Below are positions 57,492-64,000 of a stretch of DNA of 64,000 nucleotides, in pieces (position 1 is the stretch's first letter; every line of letters begins with the position of its first letter). The translations under genes and the position numbers were made by a program. The notes under the pieces were generated by a model. That model saw only the letters and a program-made list of their open reading frames with translations. It had not been told where the DNA came from and made no database searches. The DNA comes from DATIUV01 sp049322755 (GTDB lineage: Bacteria > Pseudomonadota > Gammaproteobacteria > Burkholderiales > UBA6910): NCBI GenBank assembly GCA_049322755.1, contig JBMOQX010000023.1, forward strand, positions 1 through 64,000, in the 5' to 3' direction.

Positions 57492-57835
57492 CTCCCGAGG
57501 AAAGGGCGCTGCTGGAGCGGTTGCGGCAGCTGTCGGAGGGCGAGCGGCGCTTCCTGCTGGATTTCGCCGAGTTCCTCGCCGCCCGCGCCGCGCCGGCGGC
57601 GTCCGCGCCGGCCACCGAGCCGTTGCCGATTCCCCGCCCGGAAAGGGAGACGGTGGTGCGGGCGATCAAGCGCCTGCGCGCCACCTATCCCATGCTGGAT
57701 CCGCGCAAGCTGCTGCACGAAACCTCGCATTGCATGACGCTGCACGTCGTCCAGGGCCGGCCGGCCGCCGAGGTGATCGACGAGCTGGAACTGGTGTTCT
57801 CGCGCCACTACCAGAAGCTGAAGGGCGGCGAGTGA
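57488..57835 (+). CDS. Unknown small protein coupled to the amidotransferase-like gene
   Basis: A 115-residue protein in three parts. An N-terminal helix (ERALLERLRQLSEGERRFLL) and an Ala/Pro linker come first. A C-terminal domain follows with VVRAIKRLRATYPMLDPRKLL and HETSHCMTLHVVQGRPAAEVID. No family recognised. It starts in an ATGA overlap with the amidotransferase-like gene and is followed by alr after 25 bases. Confidence 0.65.
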   Translation: MTPEERALLERLRQLSEGERRFLLDFAEFLAARAAPAASAPATEPLPIPRPERETVVRAIKRLRATYPMLDPRKLLHETSHCMTLHVVQGRPAAEVIDELELVFSRHYQKLKGGE

Positions 57836-57860
57836 CTCCCCGCGCCGCAGCGCACCGCCG

Positions 57861-58931
57861 ATGAGCCGTCCCCTGGTGGCCGAGATCGACGGGGCGGCGC
57901 TGGCCCACAACTACCGTGTCGCCAAGCGCGCCGCGCCCGGCGCCCGCGCATTCGCCGTCATCAAGGCCGACGCCTACGGCCACGGCCTGGCGCGCGCCGC
58001 CCGGACGCTGGCGGACGAGGCCGACGGGTTCGCGCTGCTGGAGATCGACCGCGCCATCGAGCTGCGCGAAAGCGGCGTGCGCCAGCCCATCCTGCTGCTG
58101 GAAGGATGCTTCTCCCGCGAAGAACAGATGGCATGCGGGCACTACCGCCTCTGGCCGGTGGTGCACACGCCGGCGCAGGTGGCGATGCTGGAGGGCGCAT
58201 CCGGCCGCGGCGCACTGCAGGTGTTTGTCAAGATCAACACCGGCATGAACCGGCTCGGGCTGGCGCCGGCGGCGTTTGCCGAGGCGTGGCGGGCGGTGAC
58301 CCGGGTGCGGGCGGTGGCGGCCGCCAGCGTCATGACCCATTTCGCCAGCGCCGACGAACCCGACGGCGTTGGCGAGCAGCTGCAGCGATTTCTCGCCGTC
58401 ACGGCCAGCGTGCGCGCGCCGCGCTGCCTGGCCAATTCCGCCGCGTTGCTGCGTTATCCGGAAACCCACGGCGACTGGACGCGCCCGGGCATCATGCTCT
58501 ACGGCTCTTCGCCGTTTGCCGATCGCAGCGCCGCCGACCTGGGACTGCGCCCGGTGATGACCCTGAAGAGCGCGCTGATCGCGGTGCACGAACTCAAGCC
58601 CGGCGACCGGGTCGGCTACGGGGGCACCTTTATCGCGAGCGACGCGATGCGCGTGGGCACCGTGGCCGGCGGCTACGCCGACGGTTACCCGCGCCACGCG
58701 GGCACCGGGACGCCGGTGCTGGTGGGGGGGAAGCGCACGCGCACCGTCGGGCGGGTGTCGATGGACATGCTGGCGGTGGATCTGACGCCGGTCCCGGAGG
58801 CGGGGATCGGTACGCCGGTGACGCTCTGGGGCGAAGGAATGCCGGTGGACGAGGTGGCCCGGGCGGCTGGGACCATCAGTTACGAACTGCTCACCCGGGT
58901 GACCGCGCGGGTCCCCAGGCGAGCCGTGTAA
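57861..58931 (+). CDS. alr: Alanine racemase
   Basis: A 356-residue PLP enzyme that makes D-alanine for peptidoglycan. The Schiff-base lysine is in AFAVIKADAYGHG (about Lys34). The C-terminal domain has VGYGGTFIASDAMRVGTVAGGYADGY, whose first Tyr is the second catalytic base, and VSMDMLAVDLTPVP. The start ATG at 57861 gives a normal N-terminus (RPLVAEIDGAALAHNY). Only one alr is seen in the window. Confidence 0.96.
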   Translation: MSRPLVAEIDGAALAHNYRVAKRAAPGARAFAVIKADAYGHGLARAARTLADEADGFALLEIDRAIELRESGVRQPILLLEGCFSREEQMACGHYRLWPVVHTPAQVAMLEGASGRGALQVFVKINTGMNRLGLAPAAFAEAWRAVTRVRAVAAASVMTHFASADEPDGVGEQLQRFLAVTASVRAPRCLANSAALLRYPETHGDWTRPGIMLYGSSPFADRSAADLGLRPVMTLKSALIAVHELKPGDRVGYGGTFIASDAMRVGTVAGGYADGYPRHAGTGTPVLVGGKRTRTVGRVSMDMLAVDLTPVPEAGIGTPVTLWGEGMPVDEVARAAGTISYELLTRVTARVPRRAV

Positions 58932-58943
58932 TTGAGCCGGGGA

Positions 58944-59306
58944 TCAGTAGCCGGTCGGCTGCTGGATGCCGCGGGTACGGCTCCAGTCGCGGGGCTCGAC
59001 GCCCACCGGACGCTGGAAGGTGTAGCGCAGGGGTTCGGACACCAGTTGCTCCGCTACCTCGGCGCCGCTGTTCGATGTGATCGAGAACGGCAGCGACACG
59101 ATGAACAGACCGAAGCCGAGCACCGATCCCACCACGCCCAGCGGCCGGGCGAACACGATGTCGGCCATCATCATGCCGGTGTCGTCCGTGACATTGGACT
59201 CGATGAAGTCGCCGGTGCCTCTTTCCGCGCTGGCAGCCATCGGCGCAATGGCGAGGGCCACGGCCGTCGACAGGGCGACCAGGCGTTTGGTGTATCGCTT
59301 CGTCAT
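58944..59306 (-). CDS. Secreted or membrane-anchored unknown protein (120 aa)
   Basis: A 120-residue product with a signal peptide (LVALSTAVALAIAPMAASAERG), a short domain with VTDDTGMMMADIVFARPLG, a second hydrophobic helix (GVVGSVLGFGLFIVSLPF) and a basic C-terminus (LRYTFQRPVGVEPRDW). GGAG sits eight bases before the ATG at 59306, which is preferred over an upstream start. A near-consensus sigma-70 promoter precedes it. The family is seen in Beta- and Gammaproteobacteria but has no known role. Confidence 0.75.
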   Translation of the reverse strand: MTKRYTKRLVALSTAVALAIAPMAASAERGTGDFIESNVTDDTGMMMADIVFARPLGVVGSVLGFGLFIVSLPFSITSNSGAEVAEQLVSEPLRYTFQRPVGVEPRDWSRTRGIQQPTGY

Positions 59307-59339
59307 GGTTCCGCTCCAAGCATGGGTCTGGACGCTCCC

Positions 59340-59367
59340 ATTATAGGGCAACGGGCCTTGCGATCAA
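59340..59367 (-). promoter_or_regulatory. Near-consensus sigma-70 promoter
   Basis: On the minus strand TTGATC (59367 to 59362), a 16-base spacer and TATAAT (59345 to 59340) make one of the best housekeeping promoters in the window. Transcription would start near 59333, 27 bases before the ATG of the 120-residue protein. Confidence 0.7.
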
Positions 59368-59453
59368 GCCCTTTCGTTTGTTAAAAATCCTTGGTAACCC
59401 ACGAATTATTCGAAAACTTGATGCTGAGGTTTCCGGTATAAGCCCATCGTCCC

Positions 59454-59573
59454 TCAAGACCCCGGGGGGCCCTGCACGTAGCGGACCCGGGTCGATTCGT
59501 TGACCTGCTCCAGCGACGAGAAGGATAGGCCGTCCCCGGCGCGGCTGCGCACGATCCGGGTGTGGCCGTGGCG
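59454..59573 (-). pseudogene. Possible C-terminal remnant of a lost gene
   Basis: A 39-codon frame without a start (RHGHTRIVRSRAGDGLSFSS, then LEQVNESTRVRYV, ending PPGS and TGA at 59454) looks protein-like but follows the stop of the zinc-ribbon gene out of frame. It is next to an A+T-rich patch (59370-59430) unlike its surroundings. I cannot name the parent family. Confidence 0.3.
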
Positions 59574-59579
59574 CCGGTC

Positions 59580-60038
59580 TTACCAAGCCACGTGGACACG
59601 GCCCGCCGGCACCCGGCTGACGAACAGCTTCGCGTCCGGTGTCTGGTCCAGGCCGCAATGGGGACAGGTGCACACCGGCAGCCGCAAGTCCACTTCGAAC
59701 GGCGCGGCCGAGTCCAGGCGCACGCCGAGCGTCAGGGTTCGGGCATCGGCCGCCGCCCCGTCCAGCTCGCCGCCGCAGCCGCTGCAGATTGCGCGCTTGC
59801 GGATCCAGCCCTTGCGCTGCGCGGCCGCGACGCCGACGTTCCCGGCATCGCCCAGGTAGTCCATCAGCCGCGCGGCGAACTCGGGATACGCGAGCCGCCG
59901 GTGGTCCTGCGGGCAGACCCGGGCCGGCATGTGGTGGATCGTGAGTTCGACGTCGCCGGCCGCGCCGGTGAGGTCGTCCAGGGCCCCCAGCGTTGCTGCT
60001 TTGCCGCATTGATGGCAGGTCACGGTGGCATCGGTCAT
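59580..60038 (-). CDS. Zinc-ribbon protein of unknown function
   Basis: A 152-residue protein with four Cys pairs or Cys/His groups: CHQCGK, VCPQDHRR, ICSGCGG and CTCPHCG. These should bind two zinc ions. Between them lie beta strands (TLTLGVRLDSAAPFEVDLRL). AGGAG lies nine bases before the ATG ending at 60038. Divergent from radA, which also has an N-terminal zinc finger, but no relation is evident otherwise. Confidence 0.7.
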   Translation of the reverse strand: MTDATVTCHQCGKAATLGALDDLTGAAGDVELTIHHMPARVCPQDHRRLAYPEFAARLMDYLGDAGNVGVAAAQRKGWIRKRAICSGCGGELDGAAADARTLTLGVRLDSAAPFEVDLRLPVCTCPHCGLDQTPDAKLFVSRVPAGRVHVAW

Positions 60039-60274
60039 GACGCTTTCTCCTCTCGTCCGCGTTGACGCAGGGCCGGCGCCGCCGACCCCGGTTGGCCGCT
60101 GACGAACCGCCGGCTCCCTTTCACCCGACCCCGGTGGCGCGCCGGGGTTCCGCAGCGGCGGCGGGGAGACGCGCTGCTGCGCGCGCACGTGCCGCCTCGC
60201 AACCCTTGATCGGGGAGGGCGGGTCGGTTAGCGTGTCGCGTTCGCTGCGCCGCTCGGCGCCGCGCCTAGCACAA

Positions 60275-61633
60275 ATGGCGAAACCCAAAAACCTCTACGT
60301 CTGCACCGAGTGCGGCGGCCAGGCGCTGAAGTGGCAGGGGCAGTGTCCCCAATGCCAGGCGTGGAACACCCTGGTGGAAACCGTAGCCGAGAAGCCGGCT
60401 GCGCGCTTTGCGCCGATTTCGGCCGACGCCGGCGTGCAGCGCCTGGGCGACGTCCAGGCCGAGGACCAACCGCGCATCGAAACCGGCATTGCCGAGTTCG
60501 ACCGCGTACTGGGCGGCGGGCTGGTGCGCGGGGGCGTGGTTTTGCTGGGCGGCGACCCGGGCATCGGCAAGTCGACGCTGCTGCTGCAGGCGCTGGCGCA
60601 CCTTGCCGGCGTGCGCCGGGTGCTTTACGTGACCGGCGAGGAATCGGCGCAGCAGGTGGCGTTGCGGGCGCGGCGCCTCGCACTGGAGACCGCGCAGCTG
60701 CCGCTGCTGGCGGAGATCCGGCTGCAGCGCATCCAGGAGGTGCTCGCCGCCGAGCGGCCCGACGTGGCGGTGATCGATTCGATCCAGACGCTGCATTCCG
60801 ACGTGCTGCAATCGGCGCCGGGATCGGTGGCGCAGGTCCGGGAGTGCGCGGCCGAACTGACGCGCACGGCCAAGGCCGGCGGTACCTCGATCATCCTGGT
60901 GGGCCACGTCACCAAGGAGGGCGCGCTGGCCGGCCCGCGCGTGCTCGAGCACATGGTGGACACGGTGCTCTACTTCGAGGGCGACACCCATTCCAGCTTC
61001 CGCCTGATCCGGGCGTTCAAGAACCGCTACGGCGCGGTCAACGAGCTGGGCGTGTTCGCCATGACCGAGAAGGGGCTGCGCGGCGTTTCCAATCCCTCGG
61101 CGATCTTTCTCTCGCACCACGCCACCGACGTCGCCGGGTCCTGCGTGATGGTGACCCAGGAGGGCACGCGCCCGTTGCTGGTGGAAGTGCAGGCGCTGGT
61201 GGACGAAGCCCACGCGCCCAACCCCAGGCGGCTGTCGGTGGGGCTGGAGCAGAACCGGCTGGCGATGCTGCTGGCGGTGCTGCACCGGCACGTCGGCATC
61301 GCCTGCTTCGACCAGGACGTGTTCGTCAACGCGGTGGGTGGCGTGCGCATCAACGAGCCGGGCGCGGACCTGCCGGTGCTGCTCGCCATCGTCTCGTCGC
61401 TGACCGCGCGGCCGCTGCCGCCGAAACTGGCGGTGTTCGGCGAGGTCGGGCTCACCGGCGAGGTGCGGCCGGTGCAGCGCGGCCAGGAGCGGCTCAAGGA
61501 GGCCGCCAAGCTGGGCTTCACCCGCGCCATCGTGCCCCGGGCCAACGCGCCGCGGCGGGCGATTCCGGGCATCGAGGTGATCGCCGTGGACCGGGTGGAG
61601 CAGGCGGTGAAGATCATCCGGGAAGGCGCCTGA
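60275..61633 (+). CDS. radA: DNA repair protein RadA
   Basis: RadA is a RecA-like branch-migration helicase in recombination. The 452-residue protein has the Cys4 zinc finger (VCTECGGQ and CPQCQAW), Walker A LLGGDPGIGKSTLL, the RadA-specific FKNRYGAVNE motif (about residue 250) and a C-terminal Lon-protease-like domain (AVFGEVGLTGEVRPVQ) without the protease Ser/Lys pair. The ATG at 60275 begins MAKPKNLYVCTECG; longer upstream readings are rejected. Confidence 0.96.
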   Translation: MAKPKNLYVCTECGGQALKWQGQCPQCQAWNTLVETVAEKPAARFAPISADAGVQRLGDVQAEDQPRIETGIAEFDRVLGGGLVRGGVVLLGGDPGIGKSTLLLQALAHLAGVRRVLYVTGEESAQQVALRARRLALETAQLPLLAEIRLQRIQEVLAAERPDVAVIDSIQTLHSDVLQSAPGSVAQVRECAAELTRTAKAGGTSIILVGHVTKEGALAGPRVLEHMVDTVLYFEGDTHSSFRLIRAFKNRYGAVNELGVFAMTEKGLRGVSNPSAIFLSHHATDVAGSCVMVTQEGTRPLLVEVQALVDEAHAPNPRRLSVGLEQNRLAMLLAVLHRHVGIACFDQDVFVNAVGGVRINEPGADLPVLLAIVSSLTARPLPPKLAVFGEVGLTGEVRPVQRGQERLKEAAKLGFTRAIVPRANAPRRAIPGIEVIAVDRVEQAVKIIREGA

Positions 61634-61662
61634 GCGCGGTGGTGGCAGGCGCGGGCGGCGTT

Positions 61663-61668
61663 TAGAAT
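61663..61668 (+). promoter_or_regulatory. -10 element of the sigma-54 activator gene, six bases before the ATG
   Basis: TAGAAT at 61663-61668 is followed by CGAGGC and ATG at 61675. The arrangement is the same as at ispD, dusA and the gene at 798, and predicts a leaderless or near-leaderless transcript. Confidence 0.4.
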
Positions 61669-61674
61669 CGAGGC

Positions 61675-63111
61675 ATGGGCATCACCACGGAACTTCCCGC
61701 GTACGCGCAGGCCGCGCTGGAGCAGACCGTGCGCTCGCTGTTCGAGATGCTGGAGCGCACCTCGGAAGGCGCGGTGATCGTCGATCGCGGCGCCCGCGTG
61801 GTCTGGATCAGCGACAAGTACGTGAGCCTGCTGGGCCTGCCGAGCGCGGAGAGCGCGCTCGGGCGCGAGGTGGAGCAGGTAATTCCCAACAGCATGATGC
61901 GTCGCGTGGTGGAAACCGGCGAGCCGATGCTGCTGGACCTGATGGACGTGCGCGGCCAGTGGCTGGTGGTGACCCGGCTGCCGCTCAAGGATGAGGGCGG
62001 CGAGGTGACCGGCGCCGTCGGTTTCGTTCTCTACGACAGTCCGCAATACCTCAAGCCCCTGGTGTCGAAATTCACCGGATTGCAGCAGCAGCTGGCGCGC
62101 GCGCAACGCGAGCTGGCCGGCCACCGGCGCGCCAAGTACACGTTCTCCAGTTTCGTGGGCACCAGCCCGGCCTGCCTGGAAGTGAAGCGCAAGGCGCGGC
62201 GCGCGGCCCAGCTGGACACCACCGTGCTGGTGCAGGGCGAGACCGGCACCGGCAAGGAGTTGCTGGCGCACGCGATTCACGCCGTCTCGGCGCGCGCCGA
62301 CAAGCCGTTCGTCGGCGTCAACCTGGCCGCCGTGCCGGAGAACCTGCTGGAAGCGGAGTTCTTCGGCGTGGCGCCCGGGGCCTACACCGGTGCCGACCGC
62401 CGCGGGCGCGAGGGCAAGCTCAAGCTGGCCGACGGCGGCACGCTGTTCCTGGACGAGGTGGGCGACATGCCGCCCACGCTGCAGTCCAAGCTGCTGCGGG
62501 TGCTGCAGGAGCAGGAGTTCGAGCCCCTGGGTTCGAACAACGTGGTGAAGGTGGACGTGCGCGTCATCGCCGCCACCAGCCGCGACCTGCGGCAGCTGGT
62601 GGAGGAGGGGCGCTTTCGTGCGGACCTGTTCTACCGCCTCAACGTGCTGCGCATCGAAGTGCCGCCGCTGCGCGAACGGCGCGAGGACCTCGATGCGTTG
62701 TGCGAAGTGATGCTGGAGCGGATCGCCGAGCGCACCGGGATCGCGCCGAGCGAGCTGACTGGCGACGCGCTGGTGGCGCTGGGGGCGTATCCTTGGCCCG
62801 GCAACGTGCGCGAGCTCCGAAACGTGCTGGAGCAGGTCACCATGCTGTCCGAGGACACACGCCTGACCGCCGAGAGCTTCGCCGAAGTGCTGCCGGAGCT
62901 GGCCGTGGACGCCGCCCGGCGGCCGGCCATGGCGCCGCGGCTCACCGAGGCCGTGGCCGAGGCCGAGCGCGCTGCGATCCGGGAGGCGCTGCGGCGCGCC
63001 AACGGCAACAAGGTGGCGACGGCGCGACTGCTGGGCATCTCCCGGGCGACGCTGTACGAGAAGCTGGCGGCGCTCGGTATCGATACCTCGCGCGGACGGA
63101 CTGTCCGCTGA
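61675..63111 (+). CDS. PAS-containing sigma-54-dependent transcriptional activator
   Basis: A 478-residue enhancer-binding protein. A PAS sensor domain (about 20-130, EGAVIVDRGARVVWISDKYVSLLG) replaces a phospho-receiver. The AAA+ domain has Walker A QGETGTGKELL, the sigma-54 contact loop GAYTGA (the common Tyr variant of GAFTGA), Walker B LFLDEVGD and the sensor II WPGNVRELRNV. A Fis-type helix-turn-helix (NKVATARLLGISRATLYEKL) ends the protein. It lies directly upstream of an acyl-CoA synthetase whose upstream region holds operator-like repeats and a -24/-12 element, so that gene is the probable target. Confidence 0.93.
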   Translation: MGITTELPAYAQAALEQTVRSLFEMLERTSEGAVIVDRGARVVWISDKYVSLLGLPSAESALGREVEQVIPNSMMRRVVETGEPMLLDLMDVRGQWLVVTRLPLKDEGGEVTGAVGFVLYDSPQYLKPLVSKFTGLQQQLARAQRELAGHRRAKYTFSSFVGTSPACLEVKRKARRAAQLDTTVLVQGETGTGKELLAHAIHAVSARADKPFVGVNLAAVPENLLEAEFFGVAPGAYTGADRRGREGKLKLADGGTLFLDEVGDMPPTLQSKLLRVLQEQEFEPLGSNNVVKVDVRVIAATSRDLRQLVEEGRFRADLFYRLNVLRIEVPPLRERREDLDALCEVMLERIAERTGIAPSELTGDALVALGAYPWPGNVRELRNVLEQVTMLSEDTRLTAESFAEVLPELAVDAARRPAMAPRLTEAVAEAERAAIREALRRANGNKVATARLLGISRATLYEKLAALGIDTSRGRTVR

Positions 63112-63120
63112 TCTGGACGA

Positions 63121-63136
63121 TCTAATTCTTATTAGA
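63121..63136. promoter_or_regulatory. TCTAAT/ATTAGA inverted repeat
   Basis: TCTAAT-TCTT-ATTAGA is a perfect 6+6 dyad starting ten bases after the activator's stop, at the head of an A+T-rich control region. It could be an activator site, or part of a weak transcript end of the upstream gene. Confidence 0.4.
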
Positions 63137-63169
63137 AACAGAATTAATTGTCCATTTTAAGCGAATACT

Positions 63170-63219
63170 GTCCGGAAAATTCGACAATTACTGCGTTTTG
63201 CCGTCCGGTATATTCGGCA
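63170..63219 (+). promoter_or_regulatory. Tandem operator-like repeats upstream of the acyl-CoA synthetase gene
   Basis: GTCCGGAAAATTCGACA (63170-63186) and GTCCGGTATATTCGGCA (63203-63219) agree at 13 of 17 positions and start exactly 33 bases apart, three DNA turns. They lie about 55-105 bases upstream of the -24/-12 element at 63272, the usual place for enhancer sites of sigma-54 activators. Each has TGTC/GACA or TGCC/GGCA arms. Confidence 0.55.
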
Positions 63220-63271
63220 GTTTGGCCGGTGCCAAAAATAAAACCGATAAGAGTCATGGTGTTGAGGCTTC

Positions 63272-63287
63272 CGGCACGGGTCTTGTA
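63272..63287 (+). promoter_or_regulatory. Candidate sigma-54 promoter (-24/-12) of the acyl-CoA synthetase gene
   Basis: CGGCAC-GGGTC-TTGTA aligns with TGGCAC-N5-TTGCA, with GG of the -24 box intact and one mismatch (T for C) in the -12 box. A start near 63298 would give a leader of about 85 bases. The nearby activator gene and the tandem repeats upstream support the call. Confidence 0.45.
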
Positions 63288-63381
63288 AGGGGACTGGAAA
63301 CCACCGGCGCGGCAGCATTCGGCGGCGGGAAGAACGACACAAGAAACGAAACCGGTGCTGCGGCACCACCGAGGAGGAAGG

Positions 63382-64000
63382 ATGGCGGGCGCCAATCCCT
63401 ACGAGATCGGTCTCGACAAGAACCCGGCGAATTACACGCCGCTCTCACCGCTCAGCCTGATCGCCTGGGCGGCCTACGTGTATCCGGAGCGCCCCTCCGC
63501 GGTGCACGGCGAGCGCCGCTACACCTGGAAGGAAACCTACGCCCGCTGCCGGCGGCTGGGTTCCGCCCTGCGCAAGCGCGGCATCGGCAAGGGTGATACC
63601 GTGGCGGTCATGCTGCCCAACACCCCCCCCATGCTGGAGAGCCATTTCGGTGTCGCCATGGCGGGCGCGGTGCTCAACACCCTCAACACCCGGCTCGATG
63701 CCGAGGCCATCGGTTTCATGCTCCAGCATGGCGAGGCCAAGGTGTTGATCACCGACCGCGAGTTCTCGCCCATCGTCGGCAAGGCGCTCAAGCTGGCGGG
63801 CATGAAGATCCTGGTGATCGACGCCGACGACCCCGAGTACAAGGGCGCAGGCGAGCGGCTGGGCGAGCTCGAGTACGAGGACTTCCTGCGCCAGGGCGAC
63901 CCGGCGTTCGAGTACGCGCTGCCCGCCGACGAGTGGGATGCGATCAGCCTCAACTACACGTCGGGCACCACCGGCAACCCCAAGGGCGTGGTCTACCATC
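63382..64000 (+). CDS. AMP-binding acyl-CoA synthetase (N-terminal 206 codons, cut by window edge)
   Basis: The start of an adenylate-forming acyl-CoA ligase: MAGANPYEIGLDKNPANYTP, then RRYTWKETYARCRRLGSALRKRGIGKGDTVAVMLPN, VLNTLNTRLDAEAIGFML and the P-loop-like LNYTSGTTGNPKGVV at the edge. It activates a carboxylic acid (medium-chain or branched, by resemblance to the AcsM/AlkK group) to acyl-AMP and acyl-CoA. GAGGAGGAAGG precedes the ATG at 63382. The sigma-54 activator 270 bases upstream is the likely regulator. The adenylation and ligation C-terminal domain is outside the window. Confidence 0.93.
   Translation, partial: MAGANPYEIGLDKNPANYTPLSPLSLIAWAAYVYPERPSAVHGERRYTWKETYARCRRLGSALRKRGIGKGDTVAVMLPNTPPMLESHFGVAMAGAVLNTLNTRLDAEAIGFMLQHGEAKVLITDREFSPIVGKALKLAGMKILVIDADDPEYKGAGERLGELEYEDFLRQGDPAFEYALPADEWDAISLNYTSGTTGNPKGVVYH

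Noticed and set aside
1..64000. tRNA, rRNA, CRISPR, insertion sequences, integrases, riboswitches
   Set aside because: Reading both strands of the gaps I found no cloverleaf with TTCGA arm, no spaced repeats, no transposase or integrase motif and no convincing aptamer. Small RNAs cannot be excluded by eye.

Overview
The window is about 70% G+C, densely packed, and reads like one chromosomal segment of a Betaproteobacterium. The lplT / alr / radA neighbourhood, the mfd and ispDF genes, the groES-groEL pair, the DUF502 and DUF4124 proteins and the MEP isoprenoid genes all fit that group. A CbbQ/CbbO pair (RuBisCO-activase type) and what looks like the scar of an aprMBA sulfur-oxidation operon suggest an autotrophic sulfur-oxidiser ancestry, perhaps near Thiobacillaceae. 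That placement is inference. I found no rRNA, tRNA, CRISPR array, insertion sequence or prophage.

Layout. 0-0.7 kb: start of groEL, groES and a sigma-32-type promoter. 0.8-10.6 kb: small-molecule enzymes, serB, mfd, a phosphoribosyltransferase. 10.6-13.9 kb: an AmmeMemoRadiSam operon (amrB-amrA-amrS) with an alpha/beta hydrolase behind it. 14-17.4 kb: a ribosome-hibernation/cold-shock fusion, a CBS protein, ispD-ispF-thpR, a host-attachment protein. 17.5-18.1 kb: two broken genes (histidine kinase tail and DUF1501 tail) joined head to head. 18.1-25.3 kb: methyltransferase, DUF502, dusA, acyl-CoA dehydrogenase, Vgb-like propeller, glpD. 25.3-27.1 kb: a HAD-phosphatase stub running into a decayed phnD-phnC-phnE transporter. 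27.4-37.9 kb: macrodomain and FkbM proteins, then two divergent and convergent gene sets (CDP-alcohol phosphatidyltransferase, YceI, sulfatase; BchC-like dehydrogenase, PTPS-fold protein, glycosyltransferase, methyltransferase; RibD-type reductase, creatininase-type amidohydrolase, membrane protein). I consider this locus the best candidate for an undescribed pathway. 38-42 kb: tsaB-rimI-UDG and a LemA/TPM operon. 42.0-42.4 kb: apparent aprM/aprA remnants. 42.4-46.8 kb: META lipoprotein, LysR, AsmA, a small unknown. 46.8-53.2 kb: an operon of unknown-cbbQ-cbbO-deacetylase-aldo/keto reductase. 53.3-61.6 kb: DUF4124, lplT, a LysR / dead amidotransferase / small-protein operon, alr, radA. 61.7-64 kb: a sigma-54 activator and the acyl-CoA synthetase it probably controls, with repeat operators and a -24/-12 element between them.

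Two themes cut across the window. First, several gene fragments are joined abruptly (about 17.85, 22.5, 25.43, 42.28 and 59.5 kb), which means either repeated real deletions or assembly joins. Second, at least four genes carry a -10-like hexamer exactly six bases before the start codon, which predicts leaderless transcripts.
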